Source: GWF2-33-9 sp964405755
GTDB lineage: Bacteria > Bacteroidota > Ignavibacteria > Kapaibacteriales > UBA2268
Direction of reading: 5' to 3'
NCBI GenBank assembly: GCA_964405755.1
Contig: CAYOPF010000028.1
Location: 1 to 24,908, forward strand
Length of the DNA: 24,908 bases
The notes beneath the pieces are model-generated. The model saw only the letters and a program-made list of their open reading frames with translations, did not search any database and was not told the DNA's origin. The position numbers were made by a program, and so were the translations under genes. Position 1 is the stretch's first letter, and each line of letters starts with the position of its first letter. Of this stretch, positions 8,807-16,783 are shown piece by piece.

Positions 8807-9752
8807 ATGAATGTTTTTTATCAGATAGACGATGTTCCGTTTGTGGAAAATACAATAATTACAATTGGTACTTTCGATGGAATTCACCGAGGTCATCAGC
8901 AAGTACTCAAGAAGCTGAAAAACGACTATTTGTCAACTGCTCGCCGCCCAATTGTAATTACATTCGATCCCCATCCGCAAATTATAGTGCAAAGAACCGA
9001 CAAACCCGAAATGCATCTTTTAACAACTATATCCGAAAGATTGGAGTTGTTCGAACAGCATGAAGTGGAAAATGCATTGGTAATAGATTTTACTTATGAA
9101 TTTTCAAAATCCGAGCCTGAAGAATTTATAGAAACATTATTCAACAAAATCGGATTTAAAAAGATTCTCGTTGGATACGATCATAATTTTGGTAAGGATA
9201 GAAAAGGAAACTTCAATACTCTTATTTTCCTATCGCAAAAATTAGGATTTGAAGTAGAAAAATGCGAGCCGTTTTACTGGGATAACAAAATTGTATCGAG
9301 TACTTTAATTAGAAACCTGCTCAAAGAAGGAGAGTTGGAAAAGGCAAATGACTTATTAAGCTACAGATATATTATCGAAGGCAAGGTACAGTTTGGTCGT
9401 GGAATGGGAGCTCAACTTGGTTACCCTACTGCCAACATATCCAAAGCAAGGTATTTATCTTGTTATATCCGAATTGGACGGCGAAAATAAGTTTGGAATT
9501 GCCAATATAGGGACAAGGCCAACATTGACAAATGACAAAAAACTAACATTGGAAGTAAATTATTTGGATTTCGAAGGAGATTTGTACGAACAAAAAATTA
9601 GAGTTACATTTTTGAAATATCTGAGAGAAGAAATTAAATTTGAAAACACAGACGAATTGATACAACAAATAAAAAAGGATGAGCGGCAGGCAAGAAAATT
9701 AATTAAACAAATTAAGAATATTAATTATAATGAAAATATAGAAAGAATATGA
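8807..9752 (+). CDS. ribF: Bifunctional riboflavin kinase/FMN adenylyltransferase RibF, interrupted by a frameshift
   Basis: RibF makes FMN and FAD from riboflavin. The first frame (8807-9490) holds the adenylyltransferase domain with GTFDGIHRGH at residues 21-30, and the start of the kinase domain up to GYPTANI (PTAN at 207-210). That frame then becomes nonsense and stops at 9490. The rest of the kinase domain is intact in the +1 frame: PKQGIYLVISELDG, then FGIANIGTRPT and YLDFEGDLYEQ, to a TGA at 9750-9752. The break lies near 9440. The family normally has several more residues between PTANI and the GIYLV-like strand, so this looks like loss of a small segment (3n+2 bases) rather than a single-base slip. 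Because the function is normally essential, an assembly error is as likely as a real mutation. The stop overlaps the iorA start by four bases. Confidence 0.88.
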
Positions 9753-11360
9753 AAAAATTACCATTATTAGGCGACGAAGCAATTGCCCAAGCTGCAATTG
9801 ATGCTGGTATTAGTGCAATTTATGCTTATCCAGGCACTCCTTCAACAGAAATTACAGAGTATGTTAGTCGTTCCAAACAAGCAAAGGAAAAGGGAATAAA
9901 AGCTCATTGGACTTCGAATGAGAAAACATCAGTCGAAGCTGCAATAGGTGTTTCGTATGCTGGCAAACGAGCAATGGCGTGTATGAAGCACGTTGGGTTG
10001 AATGTTGCAGCAGACCCATTTATGAATTCTGCAATTACAGGAGCAAATGGCGGTTTGATGATTGTTTCGGCCGACGATCCCTCGATGCACTCTTCGCAAA
10101 ATGAGCAAGATTCCCGTTACTATGGCAAATTTGCCTTAATTCCCACATTGGAACCTCACGACCAACAGGAAGCCTATGATATGGTTCACTACGGATTTGA
10201 TATTTCCGAAAAATATGGCACTCCTGTTTTGATGAGAATTACTACAAGATTAGCCCATTCTCGTGCGGGGGTTACTTTAAATGAATCAAGAAGAGAAAAT
10301 GAATTGAAGTTACCGGGCGATCTGAGGCAGTTTGTTCTCCTACCTTCAATTGCAAGAAAAAGATATGATATTTTGTTAAGCAAGCAGGAAATATTCGAGA
10401 AAGAATCCGCTGAATCTGGCTTTAATAAATTTATTGACGGTGTTGACAAAACATTAGGTGTCATTGTTTCGGGTATTGCATATAACTACATTATGGAAAA
10501 CTTCCAACATAAAAATTTCCCTTATCCAATGTTAAGAATTACTCAATATCCATTGCCTACCGAAATGATTAAAAAATTAGTAGAAAGCGTTGATGAAGTA
10601 TTGGTTATCGAAGAAGGCTATCCACTAATTGAGGAGCAACTGAAAGGTATCATGGGAATAGGAAAGCCCGTTCACGGTAGATTGAACGGAACATTGCCAC
10701 GCAAAGGCGAACTTAACCCAAATATAGTAGGAAAAGTTTTTGGTATTGAAAGTAATTTCCGCGAAGTAAATTACGACTTTTTAGTAAATCGTCCGCCACA
10801 ATTGTGCAATGGTTGCCCACATATAGATTCCTATGAAGCATTGAACGAAGCACTTGCCGAGTATTCAAGCGGGCGAGTAATGTCGGATATTGGTTGCTAC
10901 ACTCTTGGGGCTTATCCTCCATTCAACTCAATTAATTCTTGTGTGGATATGGGAGCTTCGATAACTATGGCAAAAGGAGCTGCCGATGCTGGATTGGTGC
11001 CTGCTGTTGGCGTGATTGGAGACTCCACATTTATGCATAGCGGCTTCACAGGATTAGTAGATTGCGTAGCATATAATACACCTGTTACAATACTTATTGT
11101 CGATAATGAGATAACCGCAATGACTGGCGGACAAGCTTCGATGGCACTTGGCAGATTGGAAAGCGTTATCCTGGGCACAGNNNNNNNNNNNNNNNNNNNA
11201 CGTAATTGATCCACGAAGGAAGAATCACGAAAAAAATGTTGATATTTTCAAAAAAGAATTGGCATATAATGGAGTGAGTGTTATTATTGCTCGCAGAGAA
11301 TGTATTGTTGCATTGGACGAAATTCGGAAAGAAAAGCAAAAATTAGAGAAAGTCAATTAA
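9749..11360 (+). CDS. iorA: Indolepyruvate:ferredoxin oxidoreductase, alpha (TPP-binding) subunit, with an assembly gap
   Basis: IorA oxidatively decarboxylates aryl-pyruvates (from Trp, Phe, Tyr) to aryl-acetyl-CoA, passing electrons to ferredoxin. The pyrimidine-binding half has AIDAGISAIYAYPGTPSTEI and SNEKTSVEAAIGVSYAGKRA. Later come LCNGCPH and the TPP-binding segment GDSTFMHSG (from 424) through DNEITAMTGGQ (from 452). The frame breaks at the run of N and resumes one base out of register as VIDPRRKNHEKN and SVIIARREC, ending at 11360. The two halves belong to one protein; the N run length is arbitrary. After the gap there is no C-terminal two-[4Fe-4S] ferredoxin domain as in archaeal IorA, so this is a short form unless that part was lost elsewhere. 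Its ATG overlaps the ribF stop (ATGA), and iorB follows 16 bases later. Confidence 0.92.
11181..11199. other. Assembly gap (19 N)
   Basis: Nineteen N fall inside iorA between coding parts that lie in different frames. The true length should be a multiple of three relative to the flanks (18, 21, 24 or more), so 19 is a placeholder or a wrong estimate. Confidence 0.98.
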
Positions 11361-11376
11361 TAAAGAGGAAATAAAA

Positions 11377-11973
11377 ATGAACTTAAACGGTTTTTTTAAA
11401 AGAGATATAATTATTTCAGGTGTTGGTGGTCAGGGTATAGTTTCGATTGCATCAGCAATTGGTTATGCCACTTTAGAAGCAAAATTATTTTTCAAACAAA
11501 GCGAAGTACACGGAATGAGTCAACGCGGAGGCGAGGTTCAATCGCACTTTAGAATCTCTAACGAACCAATTAATTCGGACTTAATACCAATGGGTGCTGC
11601 AGATATTATTATTTCTGTTGAACCAATGGAAGCACTCCGTTATACTAACTTCCTCTCTATGAATGGGATAATAATTTCGAATAAAAATCCTTATACCAAC
11701 ATAACAAATTACCCTGACTTAGAAAAGATTTGGGATGCAATTATGTCTGTCCCGAATTCGATGATAATTGATGCCGACGACGAAGCTCGTAAACTGGGTT
11801 CTTCCAAAGCAGCCAATATGATATTACTAGGTGCAGCAGCCGGGAAAATTGGGATTGATTTTTCAATGTTGGAAAATGCTATCAACACATTATTTGGTCG
11901 TAAAGGTCAAAGAGTGGTGGATATTAACATCGCTGCACTAAAAAGAGGTCAAGAAATCTTTTTAAGCAAATAA
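11377..11973 (+). CDS. iorB: Indolepyruvate:ferredoxin oxidoreductase, beta subunit
   Basis: This 198-residue protein belongs to the pyruvate/ketoisovalerate oxidoreductase gamma-domain family and partners IorA. Diagnostic segments are IIISGVGGQGIVSIASAIG near the N-terminus, then SEVHGMSQRGGEVQSHFRI, then ADIIISVEPMEALRY. The start ATG has a good AGAGGAAA ribosome site upstream, one of the clearest in the window. It directly follows iorA and closes the nusA-to-iorB cluster. No ferredoxin gene is next to it, so the electron acceptor must be encoded elsewhere. Confidence 0.94.
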   Translation: MNLNGFFKRDIIISGVGGQGIVSIASAIGYATLEAKLFFKQSEVHGMSQRGGEVQSHFRISNEPINSDLIPMGAADIIISVEPMEALRYTNFLSMNGIIISNKNPYTNITNYPDLEKIWDAIMSVPNSMIIDADDEARKLGSSKAANMILLGAAAGKIGIDFSMLENAINTLFGRKGQRVVDINIAALKRGQEIFLSK

Positions 11974-11978
11974 TTTTA

Positions 11979-11986
11979 TAAATTTG
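11979..11986 (+). promoter_or_regulatory. Bacteroidota-type -7 box (TAAATTTG) for the lipoprotein-kinase pair
   Basis: TAAATTTG fits TAnnTTTG, begins five bases after the iorB stop codon and lies 50 bases before the next ATG. No matching -33 element is seen. Confidence 0.45.
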
Positions 11987-12018
11987 CATCGAGATTGGTC
12001 CGAATTTATTAATTTGAG

Positions 12019-12038
12019 ATTTATTTAATTAAATAAAT
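12019..12038. repeat. Perfect 20-base palindrome at the start codon of the lipoprotein gene
   Basis: ATTTATTTAATTAAATAAAT is a perfect inverted repeat with no loop, and its last two bases are the A and T of the ATG at 12037. It could be an operator for a dimeric regulator, or form a weak A-U hairpin at the ribosome site. Chance is possible in DNA this rich in A and T. Confidence 0.6.
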
Positions 12039-13914
12039 GCAACAAAAAGCAACATTATACAAATTGACATTTTTTTTGGCCTTTTTGTCTTTGATTTCTT
12101 CGTGTTCAATTTTCGAACCAAGAAAGAAAGGTGAGATAGAAGCAGTTGAATTTATTGATACTTATGATATCGAAAAAGGTGAATGTTGCACTATTAGCTG
12201 GAATATAAAAAATGCGGACAGGATTGTATTCCAAACCAATAATTATCCCAGCAATTATTCTATTCAGGTATGTCCTGCCGATACTACTATTTATACTATT
12301 GCAACAGCAAATGCTGACCAAACGAAATTTTTTAAAGTTAAAGTTAATGTAAATCCTCTTGTTCAAAAAATAAAAACAGGTTCGGAATTCATAGCAAAAC
12401 ATACCGACACAATATCTATAGAGTTATCCGATTATTATTCCGGGACTATTCCTATCCAATACAACCCAAGAATTAACAAATTAACAATTACAAGACTAAC
12501 TGATGCCAAAAATCATCTGGATATAGATTTCTTGCCATCGGATATGTTTGGAAATTTTATCAATGATTTAAGTTTTGAAAACGGGAATTTAACTGCACAG
12601 TTTGTTGCCGATAATACAGTAATACCCTGTAAAATAAATTCTGTTGAAAGGTATCAGAAAACCGCAGGGAACCATTTTTATTTTATTATCGAAAGTTCGT
12701 TTACAGCACAATTTGCCGAAAGTGTAATAAACCAATTGCGAAGTGCATTATTATCTTTTGCCGCTAATGATTTAATTACAATTTATTTTGTTAATCATGC
12801 TATAAATAAGTATATCGAATCTGCCGATCCAAATACCGCATCTTTTCTTTTATCTTCAAGTAATATTAGTCCTCGGGGGTTAAACTCCACAGCAAACGGG
12901 TTGATAGAAGTTTTGGATAATATCTATTATAACACAACTCAAAATAAGCAAGAACCAGTTATTATTCTCTGTAACTTTAGTGGCGACAACTCGTCGATTA
13001 CCTACACATTAAGCGATGCTGCCAAGATTGCCCGAAAAGAAAAAGCACCAATCTATTCAATAGGCATTGGGTTGGGCGCTAAGTCCTATCAACTTTCACC
13101 ACTTTCCAATTCCACTAACGCTGGGGAATATATTATTGCGCAAAATGAAATTGATGAAGTTGGAAAAATAATAAGAGAAATCTATTTTTCTCAAAAGAAT
13201 GGATATAAGGCATCAGTTCAGATACTCGGCAATATTGAAAATTATAAAGTATTAAACTTAAATGTTTCCACCCACAATGGCGAAAATTTTGTCGAAGATA
13301 AAATAAACTACTATCCTAAGACACCCGAAATATACGTTCCTTTCCAGATTTTATCATTGTTCGATCATCTTAGTAGCGATTTGCCAAAAGAATATATAAC
13401 AAAAATAAACGAATTAAGTGAGCTTTTGAAGGACAATCCCGATGCGCAAGTAGAATTGATTGGTTATTCCAATTTCGAAACATTGGACGACGAAAGCGAC
13501 AATAAATTAGCATTAGACCGTACTTATTCGATTAAACAAAAACTATTGCAAAATGGAGTTGGTGTTAGCCAGGTGTCTACAAAGACCAAAGGAAACCTAA
13601 ATCCACTTTACTACTTCCCAAAAGTTGAATGGCAAGTAGCTGTTAATCGACGGGTAGAGATTAGATGGTTAGATCCAAGTTTGTTGCCTTTCGAAATCTT
13701 AGCTCAAACAGCTGTATCGGAGTCGGAGGCTAATAAATATGTTGATGAATGGGAAAAGTTAGGGTTCAGGTCGTATTACCAAAGGAATGTAACACGCAAT
13801 CAAGATGTTGTTTATCGAGTAAAGATATGGGGCTTTGCCACTCAAAGTGAAGCCGAAAATGCTATTAGGATACTTTCATTCAAGTTCCCAAACTCGCAGT
13901 TTATTTTGGAATAA
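12037..13914 (+). CDS. Lipoprotein with vWA-like, OmpA-like and SPOR domains
   Basis: This is a 625-residue lipoprotein. Residues 1-23 form a lipoprotein signal ending LISSC (Cys23). The following SIFEPRKK lacks acidic surface-export residues, which suggests a periplasm-facing anchor. Residues 32-110 look like an Ig-type beta domain. Residues 214 to about 385 resemble a von Willebrand A fold (YFIIESS, then PVIILCNFSGD and APIYSIGIGLG), but the DxSxS metal site is degenerate. About 465-543 is an OmpA-type peptidoglycan-binding domain (DAQVELIGYSN, LALDRTYSIKQKLL, NRRVEIRW). About 552-625 is a SPOR domain, a fold that binds glycan strands lacking stem peptides. It probably links the outer membrane to the cell wall. 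The gene is followed after two bases by a histidine kinase gene. The domain calls are by eye; the overall function is unknown. Confidence 0.78.
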   Translation: MQQKATLYKLTFFLAFLSLISSCSIFEPRKKGEIEAVEFIDTYDIEKGECCTISWNIKNADRIVFQTNNYPSNYSIQVCPADTTIYTIATANADQTKFFKVKVNVNPLVQKIKTGSEFIAKHTDTISIELSDYYSGTIPIQYNPRINKLTITRLTDAKNHLDIDFLPSDMFGNFINDLSFENGNLTAQFVADNTVIPCKINSVERYQKTAGNHFYFIIESSFTAQFAESVINQLRSALLSFAANDLITIYFVNHAINKYIESADPNTASFLLSSSNISPRGLNSTANGLIEVLDNIYYNTTQNKQEPVIILCNFSGDNSSITYTLSDAAKIARKEKAPIYSIGIGLGAKSYQLSPLSNSTNAGEYIIAQNEIDEVGKIIREIYFSQKNGYKASVQILGNIENYKVLNLNVSTHNGENFVEDKINYYPKTPEIYVPFQILSLFDHLSSDLPKEYITKINELSELLKDNPDAQVELIGYSNFETLDDESDNKLALDRTYSIKQKLLQNGVGVSQVSTKTKGNLNPLYYFPKVEWQVAVNRRVEIRWLDPSLLPFEILAQTAVSESEANKYVDEWEKLGFRSYYQRNVTRNQDVVYRVKIWGFATQSEAENAIRILSFKFPNSQFILE

Positions 13915-13916
13915 GT

Positions 13917-16673
13917 ATGAACGTTTTTTCAAAAATAATCCGCTTAATACACGATAATCGTGATTTACTAGAACCCTTTATCGATTTTCTACCTATTGGT
14001 ATTTACATATCCTCGCCTCAGGGCGAAATTCTTACTGTAAATGATTATATAGTTAAGATATTTGAATACGATTCAAAAGAAGAGTTTTTTAGTGTCCACA
14101 AACATGCCAATACAACCTTTGCAAATCCTCAGACACGCAGCTTGTTTTTAGAAATTCTAAAAAGCGAAGGAAATATTAAAGATTTTTTAGTTGAATACAA
14201 AACTAGAAATTCTAGAATAATTTATGCAAGCGAAGACGCAGTAACAGTGATGAATGCCCAAAACGAAATTGAATATATAATTGGTACTATCGAAGATGTA
14301 ACCGAGAAAATTCAAAACGAAAAAGAAAAAATTGAAACATCGTATTTTATTTCTATTCTTAACGAATCTTTACTTTATTTAATCGAAAATCAAAGTAATC
14401 GCGATAATTTAATAAAGGCATTTTCCACTCTTGGAAAGCACCTGAATTTAAGTTCGATTAATGTATTCTTTTCGAATGCGGAACAAGGCAAATTGTTTTC
14501 GCAAAAAGAGTTGGTTTGGGTTAATGAAGCATTAAAGAAATATGTTATCAATATTCCCGACATAAAAATCGATTTTTTCAGAATAGTTCCCAGAATAGCA
14601 AAAATAGTATCATCGGGTAAAGTTTTCTTTTCCACGATATCCGAACTAGACGAGTTAGAACAGCGGATATTCAACAGATACAATATCAAATCAGTACTCA
14701 CCATTCCTATTATGAACGAAGTCCAATTTCTCGGCTTTATTGTTTACCTGGACGCTGTTTCGGAACGGACATGGAAAGATTACCAGATAAAACTTTTAGG
14801 TTTACTTGCAAACTCTGTTGGCAACAATTACAAACATTTTCTGAATGTACAGGAAATTCATTCATTAAAAACAAAATTGGAAACAATTATCGACGCTGCA
14901 AATATTGGAATTTGGGAATGGGATTTGAGAAATGAGGAAGTTGCGCTTAATTCCAATTTTGCTAATCATATCGGCGTTGATAATAGTATTGTGAAGCTAA
15001 ATTCCAACGAAATCATAAAACGTATATCTCAGCGAGATTTAGTAAAATTCAGATCCGCATTCAACTTAGTTTTAAATAATAAAAATGAGTTATTTGCTTT
15101 CGATTTTAAACTTCATAACCACAATAAATGGCTAAACCCTATAGGCAAAATCACTGAATTCGATACAGAAGGACGTCCAATTAAAGTTATGGGCATATTG
15201 CTGGATATTACAGAGCGGAAAAATTATGAAAGGGAAATAAGAAATCAAAACGAAAAAATTAATACAATTCTCAATTCATCACAAATTTTATTGGTAGAAT
15301 TGAATAGTGATGGGATATTTACTTTAATCAACGGTGATTTGCTTGCAAACTTCGGGCTGGACCATAAATACATCAATAAAAGTATTAACGACTTAGAAGA
15401 AAACCTGAGTTTTCTAAAATCTATTTTTCATAATACGACAAAAGGCAATACAGTGGGTATTTCCGTACCTGTCGGTGATATGATAGTTGACTGCAAATCG
15501 CAATTAATAAGGAACTTGGAGGACGAAGTTGAATCCGTATTTATTACTATTGTGGGTCAAACTATTGAAAACAGATATCTCGCCGATATAGAAAAAACCA
15601 ATCAGCAGCTCTACGCAATCATCGAATCTCTCCCCGGAGCTGTTAATATCGTCAACAGCAATTTTGAATTAATGGATTCAAATCGGTTTTTGGAAAAGGG
15701 TTACAAAATCGAAAAACCAGAATTGATAACCGAACTCTCCAATTTTAATATCTGCATGCAGTTTTCTACAATTTGCGATATTTCATCGTTGGAACAATGC
15801 AAAGCAACAGGAATGCCTGTCCAAAGATTAACCAATGACTTCGAAGACGATATCCTTGGGTTTACTCTTATTATCTACACTCAACCTATTTATAACGAAA
15901 AAGGGGATATTTGGGCGTATGCCCAAGTTGCACTGGATGTAACAGAATTAAAGAAAACACAAAAGTTACTCTCAGAAACCATTAATACAAAGGATAAATT
16001 TTTCGATATTATTGCCCATGACTTGAGAAATCCGATTAACGCATTAAATATGTTAATTGACGAATTGTTAAAAAACTATTCATCTCTTTCGCTGGACGAA
16101 ATTTACGATTCTAATATACGTGTACAGAAGTCTGTTGTTGTCCTTTCGCAATTATTAAACAATTTACTTGAATGGTCCCGCTCCCAAACAGGACGATTGC
16201 AACAAAACCCAGATATGATTGATACCTCGTATGTGGTACGAAATGTTGCTGAAATTAGCCAGGACGCAGCAAAAATCAAAAATATTAGCCTTACAAACAA
16301 TATCAATTATGGAACAGTGGTTTATTGCGATGCAAATATGTTATTTACAATATTCAGAAACTTGGTGTCAAACGCAATTAAATACACAAATGTAGGCGGT
16401 AGAGTAATAATTGATGCCGTTATAGAAGAGGAATTTATTGAGTTCGTAATTCAGGACAATGGGGTTGGAATACCAAAGGACAGACTGCAAAAATTGTTCA
16501 ATGTTGAATTTGTGCAATCAACAATTGGAACTAATCGCGAGAAAGGTAGTGGATTGGGGCTCATATTATGTAAAGAGTTTGTCGAACGAAATGGTGGTTC
16601 TATTTCGGTCGAATCTGAATTGAACAAAGGAACTACATTCAAATTTAAATTACCCAAAGAACCAAAGGAATAG
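13917..16673 (+). CDS. Multi-PAS/GAF sensor histidine kinase (soluble)
   Basis: This 918-residue kinase has no signal peptide or membrane helix, so it should be cytoplasmic. Domains in order: PAS (about 20-132), GAF (153-308), PAS (322-434, ending GILLDITERK), a weaker PAS (445-553) and PAS (563-677, ending VALDVTELKK). Next is a HisKA dimerisation/phosphoacceptor domain with FFDIIAHDLRNPINAL (His701). The ATPase domain has the N box NLVSNAIKYT (Asn819), the G1 box DNGVGIP (Asp847) and the G2 box GSGLGLILCKEF. No receiver domain is fused and no response regulator gene is nearby, so its partner is encoded elsewhere. The start lies two bases after the lipoprotein stop codon with no separate ribosome site, indicating coupled expression. 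The ligand of the PAS/GAF array cannot be told. Confidence 0.92.
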   Translation: MNVFSKIIRLIHDNRDLLEPFIDFLPIGIYISSPQGEILTVNDYIVKIFEYDSKEEFFSVHKHANTTFANPQTRSLFLEILKSEGNIKDFLVEYKTRNSRIIYASEDAVTVMNAQNEIEYIIGTIEDVTEKIQNEKEKIETSYFISILNESLLYLIENQSNRDNLIKAFSTLGKHLNLSSINVFFSNAEQGKLFSQKELVWVNEALKKYVINIPDIKIDFFRIVPRIAKIVSSGKVFFSTISELDELEQRIFNRYNIKSVLTIPIMNEVQFLGFIVYLDAVSERTWKDYQIKLLGLLANSVGNNYKHFLNVQEIHSLKTKLETIIDAANIGIWEWDLRNEEVALNSNFANHIGVDNSIVKLNSNEIIKRISQRDLVKFRSAFNLVLNNKNELFAFDFKLHNHNKWLNPIGKITEFDTEGRPIKVMGILLDITERKNYEREIRNQNEKINTILNSSQILLVELNSDGIFTLINGDLLANFGLDHKYINKSINDLEENLSFLKSIFHNTTKGNTVGISVPVGDMIVDCKSQLIRNLEDEVESVFITIVGQTIENRYLADIEKTNQQLYAIIESLPGAVNIVNSNFELMDSNRFLEKGYKIEKPELITELSNFNICMQFSTICDISSLEQCKATGMPVQRLTNDFEDDILGFTLIIYTQPIYNEKGDIWAYAQVALDVTELKKTQKLLSETINTKDKFFDIIAHDLRNPINALNMLIDELLKNYSSLSLDEIYDSNIRVQKSVVVLSQLLNNLLEWSRSQTGRLQQNPDMIDTSYVVRNVAEISQDAAKIKNISLTNNINYGTVVYCDANMLFTIFRNLVSNAIKYTNVGGRVIIDAVIEEEFIEFVIQDNGVGIPKDRLQKLFNVEFVQSTIGTNREKGSGLGLILCKEFVERNGGSISVESELNKGTTFKFKLPKEPKE

Positions 16674-16754
16674 AATAACATTTATCTAAATCAACCAGGA
16701 TCTAAATTAAGATTCTCTTAACTTAAAATTCTTCGATTCTTAAAAAATAAGAAC

Positions 16755-16762
16755 TAATTTTG
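16755..16762 (+). promoter_or_regulatory. Bacteroidota-type -7 box (TAATTTTG) for the metallophosphoesterase
   Basis: TAATTTTG fits TAnnTTTG exactly, 21 bases before the ATG at 16784. It overlaps an in-frame TTG at 16760, which argues against that TTG as the start codon. The leader would be very short. Confidence 0.5.
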
Positions 16763-16783
16763 GTTTTTAAACAAAGGTTTTTT

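Noticed and set aside
16760..16783. TTG start at 16760 for the metallophosphoesterase
   Set aside because: The TTG overlaps the TAATTTTG box, and the ATG at 16784 gives a standard lipoprotein signal peptide.
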